Source: Cacajao melanocephalus | Lineage: Eukaryota > Chordata > Mammalia > Primates > Pitheciidae | NCBI GenBank assembly: GCA_963573385.1 | Contig: CAUYLG010048289.1 | Span: 62,001-126,000 of the forward strand | DNA: 64,000 bases | Direction: 5' to 3' | Shown: in pieces, positions 50,210 to 64,000 of the stretch | Numbering within the stretch: position 1 is the first letter of the stretch | Layout: each line of letters begins with the position of its first letter | Program-made: the position numbers and the translations under genes | Notes under the pieces: model-generated | What the model was told of the DNA's origin: nothing | The model's database searches: none | The model's input: the letters and a program-made list of their open reading frames with translations, nothing else

Positions 50210-50560
50210 AAATCAAATCTATAAAGTAGAGAGTAGAATGGTGGTTACCAGGTGGTATGTGGTGGGGAATGGAGAAATGCTGATTAAAGGGTATAAACTT
50301 TAAGTTAGACAGGAGAGAAAGTTTTCAAAATCTATTGCATAGCATGGTTAATAATAACAAAGTATTGTACATTTCAAAATTGCTAAGATTTTAAATGTTA
50401 TCACTACAAAAAAATGTTATATAAGGCAATAATATGTTCATTAGTTTGATAAAATCCTTCCATAATGTATACATATATCAAAACATCACATTGTACCTGT
50501 ACCTCATAAGTATTTACAATTATTATTTGTGAATTGACAATAAAATTTTGAAAAAAAAAA
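50210..50560 (+). mobile_element. Second L1M 3' end in tandem
   Basis: 'agtagaatggtggttaccag', 'tattgtacatttcaaaattg', 'acatatatcaaaacatcaca', then AATAAAATTTTG and an A-tail. It repeats the type of sequence that ended the previous L1. Confidence 0.75.
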
Positions 50561-51799
50561 GTCTTTGTCTAGTAAGTCCAATGCTGGGCATTCTCAGGGA
50601 TGGTTTCTATTAATTTCTTTCCCTGTGAATGGACCATAATTTCCTGCTTCTTGTATGCCTTGTAATTTTTGGTTGAAAACTGAATGTTTTTAATATCAAC
50701 GTGGTAACTCTGGAAATCAGAATCTCTCCCCAACAAGGCTTGTATTGTTGCTTGTTGAGGGCTGCAGTCATCAATCTATTTACTGACTTTTCCAAACTAT
50801 TTTTGCAGACTGCTTTTTGTGTGTGGTCACTGAAGTCTCCATTCCGTTATCTCAGTGGTCAGCCAGACAGAGCCAAAAAGAAAGAAAAAAAATACTCTCC
50901 CACTGTTTGCCAATTGGTTCTGACCTAGGCACTCCTTTAACACATAGCCAGACCACCTACAACTCTGCTTTATCTTTCACTCCTTGTTCGTTCTTAGATC
51001 AAAGATCTTCCAGTGATACAAGCCTCACATCCTCTGGTCTTTTCTGAGCATGTGTCTGGCCTCGGGCATGTATGCTACATTCTAGATCCCTCAGGATATG
51101 TGAGAACCCTTCAAAGTCCTTATTCGTTGATGCCACTCCAGCTCTGAGAGATTTCTAAGCGGTCAAAATAAAGACAAAACTCTATGCCAGTCCTTCAGGG
51201 AACTATGACAGGTCAAAAAGTGCAATTTGTGAGAACCACAACTTTTTGAGGACACTGTCCATATTGCATCCCCTGCCCTACCCCCCACTGCACCACCAAG
51301 TATACGCACACCAGCAAGCCACATCAGAACCCAGGCTGCCATCATTTTGGCTGCTGCCAGGCTGGGAGTGGGGGAATGGAAGACACATAAGCAAAAATGC
51401 CACAATGCTTTCTTACCAAAATTTAGCAGTATTTTTAAAAATTAAGCACTCCTCTGGTTGCTACTTGTTTCTTATTAGATCCCAGAGCTGTGAAAAAGTT
51501 GATTCTGACATTTTTTGCCAGCTTAATGGCTGCTTCAGTGGAGGCACCAATTTTTAGGGCTGCCTACTCTATCATTTTCTGTGACATCATGCTTCCTCTG
51601 CTCATTTTTACTGAAGAAAGTTTTAAAAACCTTTATTCCATCTGCATAACTGATATAGAGTCAGAAAGAAAGGCTCACACTATACAAAATTATCTAAGGA
51701 GGAAGAAAAAGATGACCCAAATATAATATCCAATAACAACGAGTATACCTTTAGCCATAGAGTTAGAGACATGGGCACACAATTTTACTTAAGTGGGAT
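50561..51799. other. Intronic sequence, possibly antisense L1M in its first 500 bases
   Basis: 'gtaagtccaatgctgggcat', 'ttccctgtgaatggaccata' and 'tgccttgtaatttttggttg' are familiar from an old L1M region. The rest is unrecognised. Frames 51163-51726 in both directions show no known protein. Confidence 0.4.
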
Positions 51800-52335
51800 C
51801 ATAGACTAACATGCTGTCCTACAATCCAGTCTTTTTACTAAATAAATAACATCATGGATATCTTTCCAGGTTATTACACATGATCCTTCTTCTCCATTTT
51901 TAATGACTCAGAGTATTGCACTTTAGGTATATGGAATAATAACCAATCAGTCTCCTGCTCATGGATATTTATTTTTAATTTTTACTATTAATACTGTGAT
52001 GAAAACTGATATGCATATATCTATGTGTACTTATACAATGATCTCTTTAAAGAAAATTCCAAGAGAGATTCCTGAGTCAAAGGATATGTACATCTGACAT
52101 TTGGATATATATTATCAAACTACCCTCCAAAAAGTCAAATCACTCTATATTTCCACTAATACTGTATAAATGAAGGAGCTCATCTCCTCCTGCTCAAGTG
52201 AAACTGAGGTCATTCTTAATCTTTTCAACTTATTGGGTAAAATATATCATTTTATTTATTTACTTCTTTATGTATTAAATTGAACATCCTTTCATGTCTT
52301 TATTGGCCATTTACATTTGTCTATGAACTATTCAT
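51800..52335 (-). mobile_element. Old L1M 3' end, antisense
   Basis: 'catggatatctttccaggtt', 'agagattcctgagtcaaagg', 'caaactaccctccaaaaagt', 'tttcatgtctttattggcca'. Confidence 0.65.
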
Positions 52336-52614
52336 GCCTTTTGGCTATTTTCCTGGACAATTTCTTGAACGATGAAGTTCAAACAGGTAGCCTTTCCACT
52401 CTAGTCCACTGTGAGAAACATTGCAGTAGTTTAGCATAGCTCTAAAATGTACAAAGCTGATTTTTACAAACTTATGTTCAATTATTTAAAATAAACTTTT
52501 GGTATGTAAAGAATGACAATAGCAGAACAGCTGCTATCAGATCTGTCTTCTCAAAGATAACACCTATACACTCCAGACAAAATATAAAATGAGTATTTGA
52601 AGCCTGGAAAGCAA
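52336..52614. other. Intronic sequence, unclassified
   Basis: Nothing recognised. Confidence 0.35.
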
Positions 52615-53240
52615 TCAAAAGTAGGCAGACAGCCAGTTTGGAAAATAATTTGGCAAGTCCTCAAAGAATTAAACATAGGGTTACATTTGTTGCAGCAATT
52701 CTACTAAGTATACCCCCAAGAAAAATTAAAACATGTCCACGCAAAGATAAAAATGTGCTCACACATTCATAGCAGCATTATTTCTAACAACCAAATTCTG
52801 AAGCCACCTAAATGTCTATTAACTGATGAATAGATAAACAAAATGTATTATAAACATACAATGAAATATTATTTGTCTATAAGAAATAAAGTACTGATAC
52901 ATGGATGAATCTTGAAAACATGCTAACTGAAAGAAGCCAGTCATAAAAGGCCACATATGAATTATTTCATTTATATGAAATGTCCAAACTTGACAAATCC
53001 ATAGAAAAAAAGTAAATTAGTGGTTGCCAGAGACTAGGAGTGGAGTAGGGAAAACAGGGATTGACAGTTAATGGGTACACAATTCCTTTTAGAGGAGCGA
53101 GAACTGTTCTAAAATTAGAGTTTGATAATGGTTGCACAACCCTATGAATACAGTAAAAAAACTGACTCGTACATTTTAAATGGGTAAAATGTGTCATATA
53201 CAAATTGTATCCTGATAAATTTGTTTTTTTAAAAAAGCAG
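52615..53240 (+). mobile_element. L1M 3' end, sense
   Basis: 'agtttggaaaataatttggc', 'ctaaatgtctattaactgat', 'tggttgccagagactaggag', ending in a T-rich then A-rich stretch. Confidence 0.8.
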
Positions 53241-53529
53241 CAAGAAACTTGAGAGAAGTCAATGGTTGAAAAAAGGGAACAGTATTGAATGAATTTCCAT
53301 TTTTTAAACAACCTTTTACCAGAGAACAGATCCTACTTGATGTCAAGCATGATAGCTCAACCTCAAATAGAAACCTACAGTTTCTAAGGTTTACTGGTAG
53401 AAAGATTAAGAGGGCAGAGTTCTGGTGACCACCATAGACGGGGGGAAGATCCTGGAAAGAATAAAGTCACAGAGATCTTATCTTCTGACTACCATATAGG
53501 AGTTCAATGCCTGATTCCTGACATAGGAG

Positions 53530-54420
53530 ACAGTTTGAGGTTCAAACAAGTTAAGTCCCTGTTAATAGACACCAAAAAATTAGCACTCTTTAGAGAAACA
53601 CAGCAGAATCCAGTCTCTACTATGCATTATACACAATGTTTGGAGTACAAACCAAAATTACTAGTCATACAAAGGCACAGGAAAACCAATACAATGGAAA
53701 AGGTAATCAATGATAAGATGTTAGAATTAGCAGATGGTGATTTTAAGGCAGCTATTATAACCAAAGCCTTAGTGAAAAATAAGTCCCTGAACATGTAATA
53801 ACAGTGAAAATCTCAGCAGAGAAATAGGAACTATGAAAGAATAACCATGTGGAAATTCTAGAATTAAAAAATACAATATCTGAAATGAATTCACTAGATA
53901 GGCATATGAGAAGAGTTGACCAATGAAAGAGTTAATAAACAAAGATAGATAAAGAAAAATTATCCAAATGGAAAAACTGAGAGAAAGAAATGAAATTGAG
54001 ACTTGTTGACCTGTGGAACAACATTAACAGGTCTAAAAGTTCTGAACTTCCAAAGGGAAGGAAAGAGAGAATAACATGCAAAAATTACTTGAAAAAGCAA
54101 CGCCCCCAAATTTCCCAAGTTTGGTGAAATTGTAAGTTGACATTTTCCAGAAGTATAGAGAAACCCAAACAAGACAAATATGAAGAAAATCATATGCTGC
54201 CAAACTGCTAGAAACCAAAGACAAAGAGGAAGTCTGCAAAGGAGCCAGAGATAAATGCCATTTACATTTGGAACAATGATACAAATAATCACTTTCTCAT
54301 CAGAAACAATAGACCAGAGGACAGTGGGGACAACATCCTTAAAGTGCTGAAGAAAGAAGAAAAGAAAAACAAAACAACCTGTCAACCCAGAATTCAGTGG
54401 TGGCACTCCTCCCCTTCTCC
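53530..54420 (+). mobile_element. L1M/HAL1 ORF1-type fragment, sense
   Basis: 'gaaattctagaattaaaaaa' with 'tacaatatctgaaatgaatt', 'gacctgtggaacaacattaa', 'ccaaatttcccaagtttggt', 'gctagaaaccaaagacaaag' follow the ORF1 region of old L1 or HAL1. The 87-codon sense frame 53535-53798 and the 154-codon antisense frame 53960-54424 lie in it and are not genes. Confidence 0.65.
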
Positions 54421-55104
54421 ACATGGTGCTTCAGAGACAGTGAGGTAGAGAGCCTGTCAGACCATTCCAGCTTTGCAATAATAATGCAGTGGCCCTCCCC
54501 AGTGAGCTCCGTAAAGACTGTGTAGTACATCCATGTCTACTATCCCCAGTCTGCACTAACAACAGCAAAGAGGCAATATTAACCCCTTCTCAACAAGAGA
54601 GTTAAGGAGGGATTATGGAGAGGAGGGAGCTGGGGAAATAGATTCTTTAAATCAAAGTAGGAAAGCCTTGGAGTACTAGTAAGCAGCCCATACATGAAAC
54701 TGACTAGAGCCAACACAGTAAAACTGATAATTGAACTACAGTGTGGAATGCTACCTAGGTTTCAAATTTGCCTCTGGGTTGAAAAGCAGGGCAGATCAGA
54801 ATAGTACTGCAATGGCTTTGAAAACTAAATTGATATTTGAACCACAGTCCACAAAAGTGAGCCAGAAAATGATTCTGAAGCAATACAAGTAAATGCCTGC
54901 TCAAATAGAAGATGTAAACAGGAACTGAAGTCTCCTCAGCTTAGTGATGATCTTTTTTGACCAAAGGAAATACTTGAAAGTTGATGGGAAAATTGGATTT
55001 ACTATATAACAATGGAGTTGGAGTAATGTGCCTATAAAAAAATAAGAATTTCTGCTTTTTCAAGTATTCCTATCATAAATCCAGTTACACACTTGAATAT
55101 TAAG
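54421..55104. other. Intronic sequence, probably more old L1M/HAL1
   Basis: No exon recognised; repeat assignment uncertain. Confidence 0.35.
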
Positions 55105-55116
55105 AAATGCATTCAT

Positions 55117-55445
55117 GAGGCCGAGTGTGGTGGCTCACACCCGTAATTCCAGCACTTTGGGAGGCCGAAGCAGATGGATCACTTGAAGTCAGGAGTTTGA
55201 GACCAGCCTGCCCAATATGGTGAAAACCGGTCTCTACTAAAAGTGACAAAAATTAGCCGGGTGTGGTGGCTCGTACCTGTAATCCCAGCTACTCAGGAGG
55301 CTGAGGCAGGAGAATTGCTTGAACTAGAGAGGCAGGGGTTACAGTGAGCCAAGATTGCACCACAGCACTCCTTGGGGACAGAGTAAGACTCTGTCTCCAA
55401 AACAAACAACAACAACAACAACAAAACCAACCAACCAAACAAACA
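55117..55445 (+). mobile_element. AluS, sense
   Basis: The target duplication AAATGCATTCAT lies at 55105-55116 and 55446-55457. The tail has decayed to AAC/AAAC units. Confidence 0.94.
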
Positions 55446-55579
55446 AAATGCATTCATTCTAGCCACTGGGGGGAAAAATGCATTCAAACCAAAACTTAAT
55501 CTATTATTAATATTAACAGCCTAGAAGTACTCAAGTGTTTTCTCCCCACTGGAAATATTTCTTTAAAAACATTTTAAAA

Positions 55580-57074
<1,495 letters not shown>

Positions 57075-57141
57075 TCAAAATGCTCATAGCATTTATATCT
57101 TAGTAAGTAGAATTATTCCCCAATGAAAATAGATGTCACCA

Positions 57142-57477
<336 letters not shown>

Positions 57478-57679
57478 CTAAAATAAATTGGATAGCTTCA
57501 AAAAACAATAATTTTTTAAAAGAGAAAGGCTGAATTACATGATTACAGAATCTAGTGAAAACTAAATAAAGAATAAAGCTATTTTTTCCCTTTTCAAAAA
57601 CTGTACATTTTATCTGAAAATGTACATTTAGAAAATGTAGATATGTAAAAAAGAAAAATCACTATCACCACCTGTGACC

Positions 57680-58110
57680 AAATCAATAAACTTTAGACAT
57701 ACCATTGTTAAAATTTGTTATATCATGTCAGATTATTTTTCTGTTCATTTATACAGATATGTACTAATAAGATCATGATATGCATAAAGTCTGTAACTAT
57801 TTTTTTCTTGTGGTCATATATTTTAAAACATTTTCATGGTATTATAAAAGTAATTATCATTTTAATAACTATATAATAATTATAAGGCTTATATTCTATA
57901 ATTAAATAATATCTTGCTGTTAGAGATTTAGATTGCTTTTCATTTGTTAAATTATAAACAATGCTCCATTAAGCATTCTTTATCTTATTGTTACCTTAGG
58001 ATAAATCCTAGAACTGGAATTGCTGGGTTAAAGTATATGTATATTTCTTGGGTTTTTGACATATAATGTCAACATATCCTCCAGAAAGATTTGAACAAAT
58101 ATATAGAGTA
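57680..58110 (-). mobile_element. Old L1M 3' end, antisense
   Basis: 'acaatgctccattaagcatt', 'ggataaatcctagaactgga', 'attgctgggttaaagtatat', 'tcctccagaaagatttg'. Confidence 0.65.
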
Positions 58111-58959
58111 TGTATATACATATATATGCATCCATACACAGATAAATAACACATAAAGTCATAAAAATCTAAATATTAAGTAACTTATAAAAATCTAAAT
58201 GATAACTGTATATGTTACGGGATTAATAAAAACCCTGCAAAAAGAAAAGAAATAATTGCATAAATGAATTCCAAATACTTTTTGGAAATACACAAGGCAG
58301 AAAATGAAACAAAAAATCTATTGATAATTAAATGAATGAAAGTTAAGTGTCTGAATAGTATTTACAACTAGTTATTCTGAAAGAATCAGTCTAGAATATT
58401 AATAGATAATATCATCACACATATGATTCATATACTATAAACACTTTTGCTGCAGCAAAATGGCAGACATAACCCAATAGTAATTTTAAATGAAAAACAT
58501 GCTTAGAACAAATCAGAAGAATAAATTACCTGAGATTTTAAATAAATGTATTTTTTCTATTATACTATTCCTTTTTGGTATCAGCTGAATTATAGTTTAC
58601 TATTTCATCTCCAAATTCAAGGTATTTTTTTCTGCAATAGAGTAAGCATTGCTCCTTTCAGAACTCAAAAGGAATATCAAACATCTCACTAAGTCTTCTT
58701 TCAAGTGCCCTCTAAGGACAACCTGCATAAAGACAACTATGAAACTTCCTAAAAATATCACTTCACAGAGCCTCATTCTCGGAGATTTTGATTCTCCCTA
58801 CTGCAAACAGTGCCCAAGAATGTGTATTTTTGTAATACCCAGGTGATGCTTATGAATGCTGAAATTTAGGTAACTTGGTTTACTATTGTAATGATTGAAC
58901 AGGGCATTACATCATGAAAGGGCATTATTCTCAGGCCAACCTCCAAACAGTAAGGTACT
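58111..58959. other. AT-rich intronic sequence, unclassified
   Basis: Nothing recognised; the frame at 58649-58846 is unremarkable. Confidence 0.4.
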
Positions 58960-60050
58960 TGAATGGATACTCAGGTAATTATTCCTGACTCTTTCTATTT
59001 ATACACCAAGGATTTATCTCCTGAATCTGTCTATTTCTTTCCATCTCCACTACTTCCCTATTATTCAGGCCAACATCATCATTTTCTTGTACTACAACAG
59101 CTCCTAATTAGCCATCCTGCCTCTAGTGTACCTTTAATCTATCCTCTATGATGATCTTAGAGTATGCTTCCCCAAAAATGCCAAATCTAATAAGGTAACT
59201 ATAAAAAATGGATCAGTGACTCACCATTGCCCTAAGATAAACTCCAAACTATTGTAGCCATACTAAACTTTTAATTTTTCTAAGAAACTATGATTCCTTA
59301 CCTTTGTTTATTCCCTCTCTTGAATCACTGTTCCTTTGACCTGAAAGCAGTATTTCCAACATTTAAATACTATCATGTTACTACACACAGTCCATGGCTC
59401 TCTACTGACTAATATACTCAATTTCCAACTTCACTATTTCAGCTGTTCAAAGAAAATCTTATACTAGATGCTCAAACAGTATAACTGGAGCTGCTCTGGT
59501 TGCAGGTAGTGAGAGAGATCAGGAGCTCAACTCCCTCACCTCTTTTCCACCCCACAGCAGCCCCAAAGGAGCCCCCACAGAACATAATTAGATTTTAAAA
59601 GACTGAAATCTGGATTCTGTTACATAGCAAACACTTTAGTCCATTTATCTTTTCTGAATTATCTCCTGGTATTATGCCATGAAAATTTTACAGATATTGC
59701 ATAAAAAGCACCATACTGTTTTATACTTTGATTCACAAGAGGTTTCTTTTGCCTGCATCTCTCTTCCCCCAACTTTGTCTCCTTGGAGAATTACTAATTC
59801 TTCAAGGCTCTGCTCTTGAAGAAATGTCCCACAGGCTGAGTTAGGCTCTGCCACATATTTGCAGTGCTTGTATGAAAAAACCTCTTATAGAGCACTTATC
59901 ATACTTACTGTAAGTCTTTTAGTCTAATTCTCCACTAGGCTGTCAACAACTTGGGTGAAAGTCTTTATATCTTTTTCTTATTTATAACCCCAGTTTCTAG
60001 AACACTGTCTGATGAGTAGTACATATTTAATGTCTATTGAATAAAAGATA
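58960..60050 (+). mobile_element. L2-type remnant, diverged
   Basis: 'agtgactcaccattgcccta' with 'agataaactccaaactattg', then a 3'-end-like 'ccccagtttctagaacactg' and 'tgtctattgaataaaagata'. Pieces between are poorly matched, so this may be two fragments. Confidence 0.5.
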
Positions 60051-61089
60051 GATGTTATTAACATCCTAAATAAAAAGACTTGGTGCTTAATGAGGTAAAT
60101 CTTTAATTCAAGTTTTAAAAATTTTTAAATATTTTAATCAAAATGATAAAGTAAAATCATGTTTAAATTGACTTATTAAATTGTTGAATATCTACTATGT
60201 TGTACAGATAATAGAGAATTATTGAACTATGGGATTTTATAGACAAGGGAGTCAAAAATAATATACATGAAACTATTTTGACAATGTAAGAACATAATAC
60301 ATCATGAAAATGAGACTACGCATTCTATAGATTTACAATCACTGATAGGGAAAATCAGAGGTAAAAGCTTCTTAAGTGATTAGATGGGATGATTTAACAT
60401 CCTGATGTTGTAATTGAGAAAAGAGTGACCTAGCAGAAAAGAAATTAGAAAAATATACAAACAAACTTTGGAGTCAATGGAAGGCATGGTCAAAGGAAGT
60501 CAAACATGAGACAGGCCTTTAAGAATGGGTGGAACTCACTACGGTCTAAAAGAAAAATCAAAGTATTTCATGAAACGAGAAAATGAGTGGGGATGTCAGT
60601 AAGAGGCAAGAAAGGTTTGAGAGCCAGTATTCAATGTGATTTGAACACAGAGAGTTGTGGGGGAAGAGACTGAATGGATTTCACGGCACGAGGTTTCAAA
60701 GAGCTTCTAAAGCCAGGCAGAGGACTTCTTATTTTACGTGATAGAAAACAAGTAACCAGAAATCTTAACAGATTAAAAGCTCTAAAACTTCTAACTATCT
60801 CTTTATGCATTAGAGGCAAATAAGCCACAGAACAATTATATGATTTCCCCAATTAGAAAGTATAAAACAACCCCACTCAAACTCTTTTTACCACATAATG
60901 CTGCTGCTATGGCAGTACTTCAATGAACAATTCATTCAAGTACAATGAGTAAATGCTGCTGAGCTTGGCTATTTCCTAGGTTCTAAACAGAATTTGTATG
61001 AAGTAGGGCATATTCTGTTGTGAGGAAAAATTCTTGCATGTATTCAAATATGAATTCTTGACAAAGAAAACTATGTCCTTTGGATATTT
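60051..61089. other. Intronic sequence, unclassified
   Basis: Nothing recognised. Confidence 0.4.
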
Positions 61090-61355
61090 ATTTATTTAGA
61101 GACAGGGTCTAATTCTCACTCGGGCTGGAGTACAGTAGCATGATTATAGCTCACTGCAGCCTCTACCTCCTGGGCTCTAGTGAGCCTCCCATTTTAGTCT
61201 TTCCAGTAGCTGGGACCACAGGTATGCGCCATCATGCCTGGCTAATTCTTTTATTTTTTTGTAGAGACAGAGTTTCACTTTGTTACCCAGGCTGGTCTCA
61301 AACTCCTTGGTCTGCGAAAGTGCTGAGATTATAGGCATGAAACACCACATCCAGC
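61090..61355 (-). mobile_element. AluJ, antisense
   Basis: 'tagagacagggtctaattct' through 'aacaccacatccagc'. Lies about 450 bp beyond the donor of the 138-bp exon. Confidence 0.88.
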
Positions 61356-61807
61356 TATGTCCTCTGGTCTTAAAATGGCAATTTTTCAAACGTACTATTA
61401 ATTCCTTATAAAAAATATGCAATCGAGATTTCATATGAAACATATTGACAGCAAAAAAAAAGTTTATGAGCTTCAAGTCAGTGAAAGCTTAGAAAAAAAA
61501 GTTTAAACCTGAATTCTCCATATTGAATGGGTATAAATTTTAATACTTTACCTCCATCACAATCATGCTCAAAATAAGCATTTCTAGAAAAAAAAAATAG
61601 TAGAGAATGTGCTCTATTCTTCAAACTTAAACAGATTTTGGTCCCATATATCTGGAATTGATTGAACCAGCATATTAAGAAGACAAATTAGAAAGATTCA
61701 ACCAAATGCATCCATTGAAAATGTTTTTTAAAGATTGAGAACCATGTGTGTTGTGCATTACCACATTTATGACAGCACATCTGTGATTGCTCACCGCTAT
61801 AACTTAC

Positions 61808-61945
61808 CCCAGTCTTATCACACAAGCGTAAAGTATGAAATGATCCAACAGCAAATAATTCTCCATCTGGAGCCCAGGCAACTGAAGTAATAGGATGCTC
61901 ATGAGGTTGTGAATTGTACAGCAGGCGGCCATAACTATCCCATAC
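61808..61945 (-). CDS. IFT80: IFT80 exon, about residues 214-259 (WD40 blade)
   Basis: This 138-bp exon is 46 codons, phase 0 at both ends. Acceptor AG is at 61946-61947 and donor GTAAGT at 61802-61807. It completes the WD motif begun in the 90-bp exon (VWDSYGR), then holds a full blade: [20 protein letters not shown] and [11 protein letters not shown]. The '[11 protein letters not shown]' pattern is a textbook WD40 inner strand. After VWDSYGR the sequence reads L-L-Y; my memory of the human protein has P-L-Y there, so one base may differ. Intact otherwise. Confidence 0.96.
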
Positions 61946-62296
61946 CTACAAAAACAATTTTTAAAAATCTTTTATAATATCAGGGAGAAGTTTGCCAAAA
62001 CTGAAAGAAAAATAAATAAATAAAATAAAAATATTTTATAACAAACACCACAGAAAAACAAGTTTGTCTTCTAGTAAGGTAGCAAATAAAAATTTAGAAA
62101 TCAGCACCTTATTTATTAGCAATTAAACATCTTTACTATCACACAAGGGGAAAACAAAGCTGTACTCCTTGAAGCCTAAATATCTCAAAAAGAAACTATT
62201 TTATAACATTGTCAAAATTTTCAGATTTTACTTAATCTCTGAACATAAAATCTATCCATTTTAAGTCCTTTTAAATTTAATAGTACATTTTGACAG

Positions 62297-62455
62297 GTAT
62301 ATGCTGCCACGCTTGGCTAATTTTTTAATTTTTGTAGAGACGGAGTCTTGTTATATTGCCTAGGCTGTTCTCCAACTCCTGGCCTCAAGTAACCTTACTG
62401 CCTTGCCCTCTTAAAGCACTGGGGTTACGGGTATCCGCTACTATACCTAGCTTAT
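62297..62455 (-). mobile_element. Alu, antisense, lacking its 3' half
   Basis: Begins within the right arm ('atatgctgccacgcttggct') without a T-tract and runs to the 5' end. Highly diverged. Confidence 0.8.
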
Positions 62456-62741
62456 TTAGTATTTTGCTTAAATTTTTTTCACCCTGTAAGGGTAGAGACC
62501 TACTTTCTCTAAACGTATTTACTTCAATTTAATTGCCTCTAACTCTAGTTATTTATATATTAAACCTTATTCTTCTCTATAAATTATTTTGACCTGAAAT
62601 TAAACCAGCAGGGTTGATTTTTAAAAATGCACTGAATTGACTTAAATTGAGTCACAGTAAAATTAGGGGCTATGCTGATATTGTTACTTATTAAATATCC
62701 AACTCTATATATCAATGAGATAGTCTCTATCTCTCTATTTT

Positions 62742-62950
62742 TTTTTTTTTGAGATATAGAGGGTTTCACTGTGTTGCCCAGGCTAGAATGCAATGGCTCA
62801 ATTATGGCTCACTGCAGCCTCGACCACCTGTGCTCAAGTGATCCACCTACCTCAGCCTCCCATGTAGCTGGGACCACAGATGTGCCCCACCACACCTGGC
62901 TAATTTTTTTTTTTTTTAGAGATAGGGTCTCACTATATTGTCCAGGCTAA
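62742..62950 (-). mobile_element. AluJ, antisense, 5' truncated
   Basis: T-tract, 'gagatatagagggtttcact' through the right arm and the start of the left arm ('tctcactatattgtccaggc'), then stops. Confidence 0.85.
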
Positions 62951-63111
62951 TGAGAGTCTTTATGAAGTCTGTGCTTTTAAATACCACTTAACATTATAAA
63001 ATAATTTGCTAAATTACTGGAGTATAAAGACATGGCTAAAGTAAAAGAACATTCTTATACACTAAATACTTTTCATATAAATTTGATTATTTCAGTCAAG
63101 TGATAAATCTA

Positions 63112-64000
<889 letters not shown>

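Noticed and set aside
51246..51726. Two overlapping plus-strand frames of 103 and 78 codons
   Set aside because: No domain, no splice signals that fit, different frames, and the region is probably old repeat.
53960..54424. 154-codon minus-strand open frame, the longest in the window
   Set aside because: It lies antisense within an old L1M/HAL1 fragment; hydrophobic composition comes from reverse-reading A-rich DNA and no known domain is visible.

Overview
This is primate nuclear DNA, almost certainly human or a close ape. It is AT-rich and CpG-poor, with about 25 Alu copies of J, S and Y type, primate L1PA-type L1, older L1M, L2, MIR, MaLR/MLT1 LTRs, ERV LTRs and Tigger/MER5 DNA transposons. 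No bacterial-type genes, CRISPR arrays or operons are present.

The window lies inside one gene on the minus strand. Six coding exons, all with AG/GT splice sites and compatible phases, read in order 63213-63124, 61945-61808, 29166-28987, 16826-16708, 13348-13274 and 10360-10197. They encode about 255 continuous residues, which I recognise as the middle of IFT80 (WDR56), a beta-propeller subunit of the intraflagellar transport B complex (about 777 residues, human chromosome 3q25). The six exons correspond to roughly residues 184-438, running from the first WD40 propeller into the second. The promoter, first exons and last exons lie outside the window. Everything else is intronic, including one 32.6-kb intron (29167-61807).

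Layout: 1-10196 is intron with two related LTRs, L1 and L2 fragments and a Tigger MITE. 10197-16826 holds three small exons with MIR, L2 and L1M fragments and one antisense Alu. 16827-28986 is a 12.2-kb intron with MLT1 LTRs, a long L1M 3' UTR split by Alus, an L1PA 3' end and ERV LTRs. 28987-29166 is a 180-bp exon. 29167-61807 is the large intron, with a cluster of Tigger elements, a 3.5-kb L1 carrying three Alus, MER5 copies, an RPL35A processed pseudogene (46442-46884), more L1M and a run of four Alus. 61808-63213 holds two WD-repeat exons, followed by intron.

I found no new gene system. The points worth a second look are small-scale: a tiny inverted ('twin-primed') L1 insertion, an A-tail-only duplication, local tandem duplications, Alus that lack their 3' half, a G-quadruplex motif, inverted Alus around one frame-breaking exon, and one residue in the 61.8-kb exon that differs from my memory of the human protein.
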